From assembly GCF_000972845.2 (NCBI RefSeq), contig NC_040016.1:19122098-19186097 (forward strand): 64,000 bases of DNA, given 5' to 3'. The translations under genes and the position numbers were made by a program. The notes under the pieces are model-generated. The model saw nothing but the letters and a program-made list of their open reading frames with translations. It did no database searches and was not told the DNA's origin. This document shows positions 1 through 13,039 of this stretch, piece after piece. Positions within the stretch are counted from its first letter, which is position 1. Every line of letters starts with the position of its first letter. Source of the stretch: Larimichthys crocea (taxonomy: Eukaryota > Chordata > Actinopteri > Sciaenidae).

Positions 1-871
1 GCTCTCTCTCCCCCCCGTGAGCTATTGCCTTTAGGGTGGGCTCGGTTTCGCAGAGCCTCCCTCCCCATGACGCTGCATCAGCACAAGTCTGCACACACAC
101 AGAGCTGTATAGTGATCAGCTACATTTTGCAGAGCCTGCTCACACGCCATGTACGTATTTCAATCTCATGAATACATTTAATATAAACGCTTGAATGATA
201 GGTTCATATTTCTATATGTATATCGTCCATATGGAAATTCAAAGCACTGTCGGTCACTGTCATTGTTTCATCGGTCTATACCGGCCACAAAGAGATTCCT
301 TCTTAAAGCCAAAGAGTCTGTAATTGGTAGATATCTATTTAATTATGAACTGGACTCTCTTACATTAAAGTTTCTTTTGAAGAAAAAGTCTTTGTGGCCA
401 GCACGGACAGGAGGGCCAATTAAAGCAAACAAATGTGCTTTCAACTAACGGTGCGGACATGTGAATGTTGTTTCAAGACAGGCTTGAAAAAAATGTGAAC
501 CCATCATAAAATCAGAATAACAAGTGACTCATCTTACACTCGGGATCCAACTTCACCAGAAACAGAAACAGCACAGCTGGTCAGCAGCAGGTCAGCTGAG
601 CCGCATAGTAAGAAACAGAACCACTGCTGCATTTGATTAGCCCGTTTATTATGACTGATTATTTTAAAATCGATTATGGAGCAAAAATTCCCGACATTTC
701 CTTTTTCCAGCTCCTGGAATATACAGATTTACTGCTTGAGGAATGATTATATAAAATAATCCTTGTATAAAGTTTCAGTCATATGAACTTTTGTATGAAT
801 TTAAGAATTGCTTATTGTCCGTAGCCGTGTATTCGTTGTGTGTTTAAATGAATACTTTTGTCCCTCCTCAG
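1..871 (+). other. mdfi: mdfi intron (partial), no exon recognised
   Basis: This stretch precedes the first mdfi exon seen here and ends in a pyrimidine-rich acceptor (tccctcctcag, 861-871). The exon that follows enters at the second base of a codon, so at least one earlier coding exon must lie to the left, outside the window. The only longer open frame (191-448) has no recognisable domain, no codon pattern like the real exons and no plausible splice context. I treat the stretch as intron. Confidence 0.75.
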
Positions 872-1243
872 CTCAGCCAGCAGCCAGATCCACACCGGCC
901 CACCACACCCAGCCATGTCGGACACAGCCCAGCAGCCAACTGCGCAATGGAGCCAAGCACCACGCACACACACACTCTCCTCACACGCACTGTCCACATC
1001 ACACGCACACGCCTCACACACATGCCCTCCAGTCAAACGGTGTCAGGAACGGGGGCACTCATGAGCACCCTAAGCTGGGCTCCCTCCCGAGAGGCGGCTC
1101 ATCCACCTCCTCGTCCTCTTCGGCGGGACCCAAGCACACCAAGAAATTGCAGTCAAACCCCTCCATCACCTCCCAGAGCAGCAAGAGGAGCAAGAGCAGC
1201 TCCAAGAGCAACAGCTCCCAGATTCCCACAGAGGCACAGGACG
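872..1243 (+). CDS. mdfi: MyoD family inhibitor, penultimate coding exon (Ser/Lys- and His-rich middle region)
   Basis: MDFI (I-mfa) binds MyoD-family and other transcription factors, masks their nuclear localisation signal and holds them in the cytoplasm. This exon is read in the frame whose codons start at positions 1 mod 3; it enters with base 2 of a codon after the acceptor at 870-871. It encodes a Gln/Pro/Thr-rich start, a His/Thr/Pro tract, then a segment (HTKKLQSNPS, SQSSKRSKSSSKS, SQIPTEAQD) that lines up with human MDFI (HRKLQTHPS, SQGSKKSKSSSKS, SQIPLQAQE). It ends one base into a codon before a gtgaga donor (1244-1249). That phase matches the next exon exactly. The His-rich tract is absent from the human protein and is encoded by CA-repeat-like DNA. 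The alternative paralog MDFIC is less likely because the next exon matches MDFI better. Confidence 0.93.
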
Positions 1244-1924
1244 GTGAGATACAGGGAGGAGGGGCCGGGGGCAGCAGGAGAGGGAGGGATAGATAGCAGG
1301 GGGGTTTTTTTTCTGGTCAGAGAAAAGGATCAGAGTGGCACACTTTCTCAGAAAGACATGGAAAGCCTTAACACAAAAAAAAGAAGAAGAACAAAAGTCA
1401 CTTTTGTTTTGTGCCCACTCAGAACGTGAATCACATTAATGCATTGTTTACCGACTGAAAACAGATGAATCAGGAATATCACGGGAAATATCTCGGCCAT
1501 ATTAACCTTGTCGTTCCTTTTAATAACTTCTGATGAGCAGTCTTCTGTCCTGAAATGAAGGATTGTTCCACCACCTCGTGTCATAACTTGAGTGGCTGTG
1601 TCAACTTGTGCGAGTCTTTTGAAGAAAGCAGGCCTGTAAAGTAATGACAACCCGCAAATGGCATGGCATTTATCGTGTTCATCTCAAGGTAACGCGGTGA
1701 AAGAGACATTTTCTTTTTTCACTGATACTTAAAAGTACAGGTAGTAATGTCTTTTACGCGACGGACACTGATACTCGACAGGCTTATCAAACAGAACTTT
1801 GTTTCTTTGTTGCTTCCTATTAAAGAGGAAGTGTCCTGATGGCTAATCCCACTTAAGTTGATTAGTATACAAACTGTGAGAAAAGCATTGTCACACCTCA
1901 CTCTGTGTTTCCGTTCCTCTGCAG
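1244..1924 (+). other. mdfi: mdfi intron between the last two coding exons
   Basis: The intron is 681 nt long, with donor gtgaga at 1244 and acceptor ttcctctgcag ending at 1924. It interrupts the Asp codon that opens the Cys-rich domain (phase 1). It holds no recognisable exon or repeat. Confidence 0.88.
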
Positions 1925-2178
1925 ACTGCTGTGTTCACTGTATTCTGGCCTGCCTCTTTTGTGAGTTCCTAACTCTGTGCAACATCGTGCTGGACTGTGC
2001 CACCTGCGGCTCCTGCGCGGGGGACGACTCGTGTTTCTGCTGCTGCTGCGTGTCCGAGGAGTGCGGTGACTGTGACCTGCCCTGCGACATGGACTGTGGC
2101 ATCATCGACGCCTGCTGTGAGTCTGCAGACTGCCTGGAGATCTGCATGGAGTGCTGCAGCCTTTGCTTCTCCTCCTGA
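1925..2178 (+). CDS. mdfi: MyoD family inhibitor, terminal exon with the Cys-rich I-mfa domain
   Basis: This exon encodes the C-terminal 85 residues up to TGA at 2176-2178, counting the Asp codon shared with the previous exon. About 25 of the 85 residues are cysteine, as expected for the I-mfa domain that contacts bHLH factors and other partners. The sequence starts DCCVHCILACLFCEF and ends CLEICMECCSLCFSS. The block LDCATCGSC and the ending LCFSS match human MDFI (LDCATCGSC, LCFSS), whereas MDFIC has LGQASCGIC and ICFPS. The family assignment is therefore firm and the MDFI paralog choice is strong. The gene converges on tfeb, as in the human MDFI-TFEB neighbourhood. Confidence 0.97.
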
Positions 2179-5100
2179 GGCCCCTATAAGCCACCACCAC
2201 GAGGGGCAAAGCGAGACGTCCACACTCCCACAAACCCCGGGAACGACTTCGACCGGTGTCTTATCAGAAGCTGAGAGGCGCTACTTCCAGTCTTTGTTCC
2301 CTGGGCTCGGTGGTTTACGCTATATTGGCTGGCCTAGTTGGCTCTACAGTACGTCCAGTTTTTCATACAGGGTTTGCCAAGCAAAAGATGTGATCTAATG
2401 CTCAGAGCAGTCACTGGTGATTTCTTCCTTCCTTTATTGATCAAGGGATGGGACAGTAGCCTTCCCTGCCTTGTCTTTGCTGTTGGTCCGTTGCTACACA
2501 GCTGGGTATATAGTGCAGAGTGAGTTCCAGCTGTGGTCAATGAGTGTCCGCCAGCTTGTGCAGGAACAGGCCTCTGGACCTTCACAGAACGAAGCTATTA
2601 TTACAATGGAGCCCCTTGTGCCGTCGGAATGACTGGAGTTCTCCAAGCATGAAAAATGACCTCCAAAAGGCAAATGAGAAAATGGCTCCATTTAACCGGA
2701 TTTTAGTGTTTCTGTAGATAAGAGCAGTGGCATAATGGGAAAATGGATGCTCAGATCTCAGTAGAAATGTCGTCTGTCCTCCTGTCCTTGGCAAGGTTAA
2801 AGTCTTCCCAGTTTGATTGCATACGGTGGCCTTTGCGACACACACACACACACCCTAAGTGGAGGATGTTGAATCCACTGCTGTCTTTGTCCTTGTTGCA
2901 ATGTACAAGATAGAGAAAAAAAACATTAACGGTGGCTTGTGGCAATATTCAAAATCAATTCCTTTTTTTTGTTAATATGCATCTCACTTAACAGACTTAT
3001 TCAGAGGAGAACGTTCACGAGCGAGGATGGGTCCCGTTTTAAAACGAGTACTGTAAGCGACGGACATCACAGAGCGAAGGGTTGATACCGTGGACGCATT
3101 CTCTACTTTAACATGTGAAGGGAGAGAGTTCCTAATCAAACGTCTCTCCTCGTTTTATGTTTCACATCCTGTTTACTTTAACTTTTTTATTTTTTATTTT
3201 GAGGGACTTCGGCTGCGTTCAGTGAATTCTTCCTCGTCTGAACGGGCAGAAGTGGTAAAGGACTGGTAGAGGATTGGAAGGCATCATCTTTCTTTCTTTT
3301 TTTTTTAAAATACATTTCATTTTTCTTTGTCATTCTTGCTATGTGAACAAATGGCCTTGGCTTAGCTTAAGGCCTGAATTTTTCAAGTAGATTCCTCGCC
3401 TTTACCAAATCTCTATTAATCCTTGTTTTGTAGATCTTAGTTAAGATATTTGCATTTCTCCTCCAATGTGAAAATCACATTTCTGTGTTATCGGGTTTTT
3501 TGCCGGGCTCTCTCTGTAAAAGCAGACATTGCTCAACATTTAATTTAATTCCTTGAATGAAAATCTCACAACATTATGCTAAGTTAGATCCATGTCCTCG
3601 CAGTATGAATGGTACGCTTTTGATAACAGGCCTGCACTCTCATACGCTTAGATTCATACCTTCTCCAACCCAATACCTCTTGAGATGTCACCTAGATCTG
3701 TTGTGGATTTTAAAAATGACTTGATACAAATCTCTCTGCTCTCTGATCAAATACTGTTTGTGCAATCTTTATTATTTTTTTTTCCTTGGAAATACCAAAG
3801 AGTTTTCCTCTTACTGGACCTTACTTGTACATTGAAGGGTTTTTGCTATGCTAATGTGGCGGTGGTTGATTAAACCCTATTTTAAGGGCTGATATATAAC
3901 ACTGTTGATAAAGTAAACACTAGGGCTGTAAATCAAACTGATAACACCAAAGCAGAAAATGCAAGTTTTTGGGACTCAACTAATTCAACTTGATATTTTC
4001 TTTTTTTTTTTTGGGAGGGGGGGGTTGGGGGGATATGTTTGAACGGAGACAAAATCCTGGAGAGCCCTGGAAAACAATGCAATTCTACAGTACAGAGAGA
4101 TTTATGAAGGGAGAACTGGATTATATAATGTAATGTATAAAGGTGATAATAATGTTGTTTGGATTAACAAGATATCGCAGATTGCTGCTTCATCTACGGA
4201 GATATTCTCTGTCATCAGACAAGCCTTGATACCAAAAGAATAGATTAAAACTCCTTCCTTCACAACACTGGTTTGTTAATAACAGAGGGTAATCATTACA
4301 AATAATTATGTACAACTGGAATACAATATATATTACTCCCAATATGTTAGTTAGCCATCTCCACTGATCTCTGCTGTTGACAAGGGCAAGGCTACTCTGC
4401 ATGTTCGCCGTTAGAAAAACAAACAGCACCCTGCTTTCATGCAAACTGCTTTGTTCAGGCAAGCAGGAATATGAATACATATTATCATATGTTTCCTACT
4501 GGCTCATTTTACTGCTAAAACAATAGGGTCAGTGTTTTTTTTTTTTTTTTTTTTTTTAACCCAACCCAATTGACATGTTGTTTCCTATCATTTATGACTT
4601 TGCATAACCGCAGCCTCACTAACTTCGGCTCAAGTTTCAAGATTCTTACCACTCTGCTGCAGCTTCTCAGAAACAGTCCGAAGAGGTCTTCAAAATCAGG
4701 ATAAAAGCAGTTTTCATAACAGGGGAAAGATTGAAGAAGATTCTGTTATGTTGAGTTGATTTCATTTTGCTCAGATTCCTGCTTCCAGCGCAGGTGTTAC
4801 TGGAGAAATAAAGTCAACAAAACCTTACCTGCGACAGACAGCATGGCTTTGAAACTCTTTTTTTAGCAGTAGATCGTACAAACACGTCTGGTTCCAAAAG
4901 TAGCTTCACCTGGCTTCTTTTGAAGAGGTCAAAATTCTCCCCGTTGGACTGTGAAGCGCAGAGTGGTGAGTCTGTCAGGACTACAGCAAGGCGGCTTTGC
5001 TATGCAACATAAATCATGTGAAACAACATTTTAATAAGGCCTGGATTGGAAAACAGTGAACACATCATTTAAGTTTAATTTAATGATGTTGGAATAATAT

Positions 5101-5700
5101 TTTATGACTTAGTCATTAAATACTACTTTATATCCATACTGAGTAGTGCTTCACAATTCGTTGGGAATGGAGGCAGTGCGGAGGGATAGAAAAATCTAAT
5201 TTGGTTGGTCTGGACATAGAAAGTCCCTAGATGAACATCGGTCATGCATTTCTCTGGATTTTAGAGATGATTTGGAAACATGGATTTGATGTTATGTCTG
5301 CACCAGACAGGTCATCATCTCATTTTCATAATATTTCAGTCAAGCTATTTCAGTAATACTGAACTCGAGATTACTTTCAGTGTTTTGCATACTCACTATT
5401 ATCAGTATTTTTTGTTAGAACTGCCAATGACCACAGAAATTTCTAACTGTTTTATGGATGTATTATCCGATTATGAGATGGAATTTGGATATTGATTCAA
5501 AGGGCTGGTCACCTCTGCTAGTACTCTGAAAGTTAGCCTAGCCCAGCTGAATTGTTACTAGACTGTAGTCCACTATAATGTCATTTTGTTTACACTACCC
5601 CCATTTAATGTCACATTTGAATTGCTGTCCTGGAAGTCACATTAAAAACTCTTTGTTTAATACTGAATAAACAATGTGAACTCCTGGCTACACACCTATC
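2179..5700 (+). other. mdfi: Probable mdfi 3' UTR and proximal downstream sequence
   Basis: There is no coding exon here. The stretch is unusually free of microsatellites compared with the following 40 kb; it has only one short (CA)n at 2839 and poly-T or poly-G runs near 4000-4030 and 4538-4557. Candidate polyadenylation hexamers on the + strand are ATTAAA at 3869-3874, AATAAA at 4807-4812 and AATAAA at 5666-5671. How far the transcript really runs cannot be told from sequence alone. Confidence 0.4.
5666..5671 (+). promoter_or_regulatory. Candidate polyadenylation signal (AATAAA) for mdfi
   Basis: A canonical AATAAA lies 3.5 kb after the mdfi stop. It is the last one before a dispersed repeat begins near 5850. 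AATAAA at 4807-4812 is the alternative. Only the hexamers are seen; usage is inferred. Confidence 0.3.
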
Positions 5701-5849
5701 GTTCTCTCTTCATTCTCACATACGCTCCACGTGCATTACATTATCGACTGTAGTCTAGACTTGTAAAAATGTCCATACAGCAACAAAGAATTTTTTATTC
5801 GACACGTGGACAGGACGAGGTCCAGATTGTAACATTTAAAAAGGACCTA

Positions 5850-6130
5850 TTGGCAGAAATGGAATATAATATTCCTAGCTGTGTTTTCATTAGTGTGTAA
5901 TCGCCTGAAAATAAGAGTTGTTGTGTTTTCTTTACTTTTATTTCTACAGTCTACCATGTTGTTGCAATGCCATGTTTCGACACATTATTCTGAACACTGG
6001 CTCTACGTGGGGCCGTTGCATGTTTCACGACCAGCGTAGTTTCTTAGTGGGAGGGACAGGTGAGGGGAGGTGTATGCATGCTTCACCGCTAGATGCCACA
6101 AAATCTTACATACTGGACCTTAGAACAAAA
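5850..6130 (+). repeat. Dispersed fish repeat, copy A
   Basis: The stretch shares long similar blocks with 55075-55400 in the same orientation: gcagaaatNgaatataatat followed by tgtgttttcattagtg, then cctgaaaat. It ends in a ctagatgcc...ctggacctt segment of a kind I associate with a common percomorph repeat. No open frame is meaningful. The element class is unknown to me. Confidence 0.6.
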
Positions 6131-9100
6131 TTTAAGCGTTGACCACCTGCATGAGTTTCTGTAAGACTAAATACATCTACTACAGAGGATGTAAAATAAT
6201 GGTAATAACAGCCGCTCATCATCGCTTTCTTCTCCAATTCATCGACTTTCTATGTTTCCTCTGAGCTCAAATTTAAATGTACTTACCAAATGTGAGTTAC
6301 AGGGATCAGTTTACATGGCTGTTCTTGTCCTTTCTTAACCCCCATACACGAGCATCTCGCATCTTTGCGTTCGTTCTTCAGCTGATTGTCAGGCAAGCCG
6401 ACTATCCAGCACATCCAGAGTCTTTGTTGAGCTTTCAGCAACGGTAAAACAGTCAAAAACGAATGTGCTCTAAATACAAACAACATGTATTGCTTGTCTT
6501 TTCATATTTTACATGATTCAGAACGAGGGCTACTTGAACCCCCAGGGGCTCAACTTAATTGAAAAAATAGGAATTATAATTTGATTTGAAAAAAATATAT
6601 CCATATTTGTGATGTGGAAAAAATGGATTACAAATTGGTGTGACGCTTATCTTTATTTTAACCAGCTACCAGGTACAACACTCACTGCACTGTGCATACT
6701 TCAACAAGCCTGAGTTAGTAACGCACATGTTGCGAGTGAGTGTGTGTGACGGCTAGACAAGAAGTAAGCAGTAAAGTTTAAATAGATAGATGAAGTTGAA
6801 ATACTTCTTAAATTACAGTAAAAGTGCTGGATGCATAGATGAAATAATTATCAGAAAATATGAAAATGTTGGTAAGATATCCACTTTTATATAACGAATG
6901 GTGATAAATGCATGAACATCTCTAATCGTATAGAAAGAAGATATTTGGAGCTTGACAGGTTGATGATGAAGCTCATCCTATAGGGTCGTGGGGGGACGTC
7001 CGACAATATAAAGGAAACCACGGACACAAAACAAAGTAAACAACATGCAGTTCAACGTAGAATTAGAATAAAATGTTGCAGAAGAAGCAGTTAGTGTCCG
7101 TGTCCAACGTGCGGCAGCGTTTAATGAAGTTACACAGGTCTACATTAGGGCAATTTTCTCCTGTTTTTCACAGAGTTGTTGCTTGTTTTTTCCCCCCTGC
7201 TGCGTTTTAGTTTTTCCCTCCATTAATATATTATCACAATCATCTTTTAGCATGTGCAGATTTTCCCATAACGCCCCCCGCTCCCCTCCCCAGATTAGCT
7301 GTCTCCGAGCTGAGAAGAGCAAAGAGAGAAAACAGGGGAGGAAAAAAAAGGAGAAAACAGAGCAACAACTGGGCTCATGCAGAACAGAGCCTTTTAATGT
7401 GTTTTTTTAAAGGCTTGCCAAAGTCGTTCAGTAGGAATGTGTGTTCGGGCCAATACATCAACGTGTGGAGAAATGCAGGGGACTTTTACTGTTTGAGATT
7501 TTCTTCTTCTTCTTCTTCTTGCTTGCTTTAATCTTTCCTCTCTTTTTATTTTCCTTCTTCGGTGCATCTTAAAAGCGGACAGAGGTTATGTCTCGCGAAC
7601 ATATTTAATATTTGTGTACGTGAGTGTTGACCACTGGGTGTGAAACGTTTGGCCTCTTGTTTCTTGTGTGCAGACTTCACTGATAGCAGGGTCAGAATTT
7701 GGCCCCGCGGCATGCAAGCCTGTAAAGAAGTCGGCTACTGTATGTTTGCGCGTGTGCCTACAGTCATGTGGGTGTGTGTGAGAAAGAGAGAGAGAGAAAA
7801 GTGTGTGTATGAAGGAGGCGAATGACTCGGGTCAGACAGAGAAGCAATTCAAGCTCCTCAGTGGGAGCAGAGAGACAGGACATCTCTGGACATCTGCAAC
7901 TATTTTGCAGGAAGCCACGCTGTCGTCGACCCTCATTTCCTTTTCCATGTACGCACACACACACACACACACGCGTGCGCACATGCACTTGCACAAAAAC
8001 ATACACACATTCAACAAATCAAAAATGATACACACCCCCTCTAGAATTCTAGAAATTTTGCATGCACAAAGCGGGCGCAGGGGACAAGTAGCTATTGAAT
8101 ATTAACCATGAAATTACAAAGGCTGCATTCTAATGGAGGTGATGAGGTCAGAAGCTGGGATGGAAATCATAAATTAATACCCCTGACATGACAAGCCACT
8201 CGCCCTTGGCTCCTACCAAACACAACCCTCCTCCACTGAAGTCAGAAAGACACCTAGAGAAGGAAATACTCAATTTATTATTAATTTTGGGTCAAAGTAT
8301 TGCCACAACAGACACAGAACTCATACAATATGCCTGATACTTTTCTGATGTGACTATTGTATGAGACGACAGCCATGTAACCTTCATGTGTGGCTACATT
8401 TATAGGGGTTATTGTTAAAGTGTTCCCGTGGGATCTCTCTATTACAATGTCGACTATTTTGCATCCTTTGTAATCCATTCAAATCTGCTCCTTTCATTAG
8501 CGCCTTCGCTCGTACAGTATTTTGGGATTATTCCGAATGACAGTTTGTGGTTACAAAAATGAATTGCTCCGTAGCCGATGCTGAGTTTGACATTGCCACA
8601 CACACACACACACACACACAAAGGAAAGAAGACAACATTCTGCTGCGAGCTTGAATATGATTCTACCTTCGCTCTTTCACCCCGTGTCGAAATTGAAATC
8701 ACAAAGTCAGATTGCATTGTTCTCACACATCATACTCACGACTGCAAATTGTTTATTTTAATTAAATGCACATAAATGTGAGCACCCCACACGGGCTCAC
8801 AACCTGCAAAAAGGTGAAACAACACCTCTCTCTCTCTCTCTCTCTCTCAAAAAAAAGATTAATTTTTACATTGTGAACTTAATACGTCGCCTCCTCTCGA
8901 GCTCTATGAATAAATTCTGTCACAAAAAGGTCTGTTTTTCTAAAACACAGGTCTTTTATAATCATTCAAGCAGAAATGATCTGCAGAGAGGGGAGGACAT
9001 CTTTTCTGAAGTGTACAGTTCTTAAACCTTCATAAGGAGCAATGGAGCATAAAATAGACTTTGTTTTTTTTTCAATCTCACCTAAAAATCAGACAGCAAA

Positions 9101-12100
9101 AACTTTTCTCCCAGTGGAGACTAGTACCTGTTTCTGCGGCTCGTGCGCCTGCACACAGTTATGCACATCTTTGAAAGTTCTTTAAAGATAATATTTGTTC
9201 AGTTTTAGCTTTGCACTGTACGTCAACAGATCATCTTTATACACGGAGCTCGAAGCACATTCCACCTCTTATTCTGGAATTAATGCGTATTCATGTGACA
9301 CCTCAACACCTTCACATTCACATTCGCATTCGGGCTCACATGCCTATGTGCAGAGACTTAACCACAGATATTTTAATAAGCCTTTGGTTAGAAATTGGGC
9401 CATAGCTTAAATGGCCATTAAAAAATACAAAACTAGTCTGAGCTACGTTCCAGAACTCCTACTAGGTATTGAATATCCGCTCTAAGAGAAGTTTATTTTT
9501 TTTTTATTCAAGCCAAACAACATTATGGCGAAATCAACTTAACTCTTTAAGGGCAGGGTTCTGATGCTATTCTTTCTCCTAACCACCATAAATCACGCCC
9601 TGTCACGTCCTCGGCCGACATGTTTCTTTAAATGTCAGAATTGAAATAGTGCAAACATCTCACAGAAAACCGCACGAATTGTGGAAACAGAGACAGATGG
9701 CTCGAAAGTGCCAGTAAATAAAAAACTCTGGAAAACATCTAGAAATCTATAATACCACCGCCGACTGTAAATCAGAGGGAGGAGAGCTCTATTGGGGCAG
9801 CTGTGTGAGTCAGTGGAACGAGTGCCAGCGAGTCCCTACAAAGAAACATCTTTTCTTCCTACATGAGAGTCAGGGGCGATGGAGAGGGTGGGGGGGCAGA
9901 GACACAGAAAGAAAGAGAGAGAGCGAGTACTAAAGAGAAAGGCGTTACTTCGTCATCACTGCGTATTATACGGCATGCTGTAACTTTTGGAGCAGAGTTG
10001 CTGAGATTATCCGGGGCTCAGATAATATTTTCACCATTTACTTTTCTGAACTACTGAGAAAAAACATTAAAGCACGATTAAGAAGCATTAAAATGCGAAA
10101 TCAAAGCCCACAGCAACAAATCAACTTCATTAAAGTGCATATAACCATCTTTCATAACATGGCACACTGTGTTCATTAGATGCTGATTACATGTTCTCCT
10201 CTTTAACGGCGCGCAGCAGTGTTTTACAACAAGTTGAACTGAACCAAAATCATGGCAAGCAGACAAGCTTGGATCAGCAACAAAAATGTGTGTGTACTGT
10301 ATCGAGTTACTGCCGCTGCAGGACTACTGAGGGAACCACAGCCCAGTGGGCCTTCATGGAATACACACACACACACACACACACATGGACGCTTGCACAA
10401 ACCCCCACATATACACACTCACAGAGTTGGCAGGGCTGAGACATTTGTTTCTGCTTCGGTCTCACGGAAGCAGCAGAAGCAGCGGAGCGGTGGGCCTGAG
10501 CAGTGAGAGGAGTGGGTGGAACACAGCCTGGGTGGAGGATAGATGACCATTTGCATGTGTGAGCCTTAAAAAAAAAAACGTATCCCAGACCATCTGATGT
10601 GCGTTTTGTCGTCAGTGGGTGTGACAGACGTGACAAGGAGCAGCTTTCCACGGCTGTGCTTCAGCAGAACTGCTTTGAAAGTGGAGGATTCGTGCTAAAT
10701 GTCTCCTTAGAGGACAGAAACACAATAGCCCCTGACTTCCAATATGATCTCAGAGTGATGTTCTCATTACAAATATCTATGTCCAGTGCTGATACAAACC
10801 CGCTCCCTTACTTCATCCCTGCTCTGCTAACAATGACCATATATCTTCCTTATACGTCGATGACAGTTAGATTAATCTAGTGAGCTGCATCCCTCTGCCG
10901 TCAGAGCATCCGTTAGATCATGAATCACTGATGAATCACCTGAAAGATCTCACTGAGACGGAGTTTAGTGAGATCTTTAAAGGCTCTGCATACCTTGTAT
11001 TGCAGTAGGCGTCACCTGGTCAGTGCAAAGTGCTGATCTGAGGTCAGTTTGGTCATTTCCCTTGCTTTCTGTATCTGAAACAAGATGAAAAAGATTGTTG
11101 ACCGCAGCACGTAACATTTATCTAACGGGTTATAAATATGATCAGTGCTGAGTTTTGGAAAATAATAAATCAGGCTGCTTTGAATGAAACATACTCCAGA
11201 GTGCAAGGCGGGGACGATGTACATAACTTGAACTTTTGGAAGAAGATTTCGGGGGTAATAATCCGGCCACAATCACTCGTGCAAATTTCAAACCACACTT
11301 TAGCCTTGCCTCGACTTGAAGGCGAGTTTAAAGCGAACGCAGAAATCAGTCGGGGATCATTAAAATGCTTTATCCATCCCAGCTGCTTGTGAATGCAGCA
11401 TAAAGGGAGAGAAAGGCAAACAATAAAAAAAGGGGAGAAATTGAAAAATAGGGGGGGAGATATAACTCCTAACTGAATACATAATGAATGGCATTTTTGC
11501 AAACACACACACACACACATGCAATCAGCTCCATCGCGCTGTTGGCGCTCCCTTCCTCGCTCTTGCTCCTGTGTCAGACAGGGGAGGTACATGCAGAGCA
11601 GACACTGCCACTTAAGAGTTGGCTTTCATCTGTGTGGGTGGGACATGCCAGATACCCAGGGCTGGCACCACGACAATAAAGCACTGCCTAAAAGTTGGCC
11701 CGTCCGTTAGCTATTCCTGCTTTTTGGCTGCTGCTTTAAATCTTGTATTTTTGGCCCGGTGACTCACCCAAGGCCTTGTAAAAACAGTAAAACTCATGCT
11801 ACTGACATTATAATTTATTTTAATAATGGATAATTAATCAGCGCTAATTTGCTCAGCCGGTTTTCACGTTCGGCCAAGTAGCACTCGGTGTTAGCCCTCG
11901 GCCAAAATGGTTAAGTGACATTCTACAGAGAGAGGAAGTTATTTGAGGGCGATCACATGCTCCTGGAGGCTTTTCAAACCTGAGAGGAAGCTGAAGAAGA
12001 AGTAAAAACAGCGAACAGCTCATCCATCACAGAGTGCTGTGATCATGGACAGCATTTTTGATTTCGCTCCAAAGCTTCAACTGGTTCGGTTCAGCTGGGG

Positions 12101-12190
12101 TCAGCCGTCATTTCAGTGCTCAGTGTCAGCCATGTCAGTGTGGACCAGGTGATTTTAAAGTCACGCGAAGGTTTGTTTTAGGTTGCCTGT
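6131..12190. other. Intergenic, no gene seen
   Basis: This is mixed unique-looking sequence with simple repeats: (TTC)n near 7502-7519, (CA)n at about 7951-7972, 8598-8621, 10363-10385 and 11502-11519, and (CT)n at 8826-8848. Open frames in it are short and mostly read the microsatellites (His-Thr or Cys-Val runs). I see no exon with domain similarity and no RNA gene. Confidence 0.6.
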
Positions 12191-12196
12191 CAAACA

Positions 12197-12290
12197 ATCC
12201 ATTCATCCCATTTTTCTCTGTAAGCACTTATTCCTTATTGCCGGGGCTGGAGCCCATCACAGCTGGGATTGGGCAAAGTCAAATTCATGC
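12197..12290 (+). repeat. Short fragment resembling the 3' end of a fish L2-type LINE
   Basis: The stretch holds ccattcatcccattttt, cttattgccggggctggag and cccatcacagctgggattgg. This is the layout of a very common fish interspersed repeat, in which a clause of the type gctggagcctatcccagctg follows ccattcatcc. It is a diverged fragment and the assignment rests on recall, not alignment. A poly-T run (about 12296-12310) follows. Confidence 0.4.
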
Positions 12291-12727
12291 TGGGTTTTTT
12301 TTTTTTTTTTGAAAATACAAAAAAGCAGTTGTGTCTCATGAAAACAAATCATTACAGCACATTAAGATCCTCCATGTCTGAACATTTCCATCTCTGTTTA
12401 ATGCTACAGGTCCCAGAGTTTTAGGGGCATCAAACAGACTTCTGTTAAGTCAGGCAATTACTGGCTTTTTTTTTTTTTTTTTCTATGATCCGTGAGCAAC
12501 CATGATCTGATTTTTTACGCAGCACGCAACATGAGTGTGAAAACAGCAGGGCACTGTGAGGAGCTGGTTACCTCAGTGAGAAGTTGGACTGAGGTGTGCA
12601 GCCACTGACGCAACGACACTTTTTGTCCTCTTGAGTTTCAGGTGTCGTGGTAATAAAGTGGAATGTAATGAGGGTCTGAGTTCAGATTCAGAATCAGAAT
12701 AATTTAATACTCCAGGGGGAAATTATA

Positions 12728-12738
12728 TATATATATAT

Positions 12739-12786
<48 letters not shown>
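12728..12786. repeat. (AT)n microsatellite
   Basis: A nearly pure AT dinucleotide run is interrupted once (atcatat near 12739-12745). It abuts the hAT-like palindromic sequence that follows. Confidence 0.95.
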
Positions 12787-12790
<4 letters not shown>

Positions 12791-12856
12791 GGCTGTTAAT
12801 CGATAAAAAAAACTAATTAATCGCGATTAATCGATATGATTAATCTCGATTAAATT
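12787..12856 (+). mobile_element. Palindromic hAT-like transposon end
   Basis: The sequence reads ttagggctgttaatcgat, then repeated taatcgcgattaatcg-type palindromes. Ends of this form (agggctgt followed by AATCGATTAA-rich palindromes) are frequent in fish hAT-like elements. Only this end is visible. I found no matching reversed end before the N gap at 15005, so the element is either truncated or its other end lies in the disturbed block. Confidence 0.45.
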
Positions 12857-13039
12857 ATTTAATAAATTATCAATAAATTAATATATTATATATATTAAAA
12901 GGTCCAGTGGTGCTGCAGGCAGATGTTGGTTTGCAGAGGCAGATCCGCCGTTCATTACCTCCCAGGTGAGGCAGAGATCAGCGGGGACTCTATCACTACG
13001 TCACGTCACTACGTCACTCACGTGAGCACACCTTGGTGG

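Noticed and set aside
191..448. 85-codon open frame upstream of mdfi
   Set aside because: It has no domain, no splice or start context and lies in the intron before the exon at 872. It looks like chance.
848..1429. 193-codon open frame overlapping the mdfi exon in another frame
   Set aside because: It shadows the true frame; the mdfi frame matches known protein sequence and joins the next exon in phase.
1935..2223. Long - strand frames opposite the Cys-rich mdfi exon
   Set aside because: These are antisense shadows of TGC/TGT-rich codons (poly Gln/Ala products), with no independent support.
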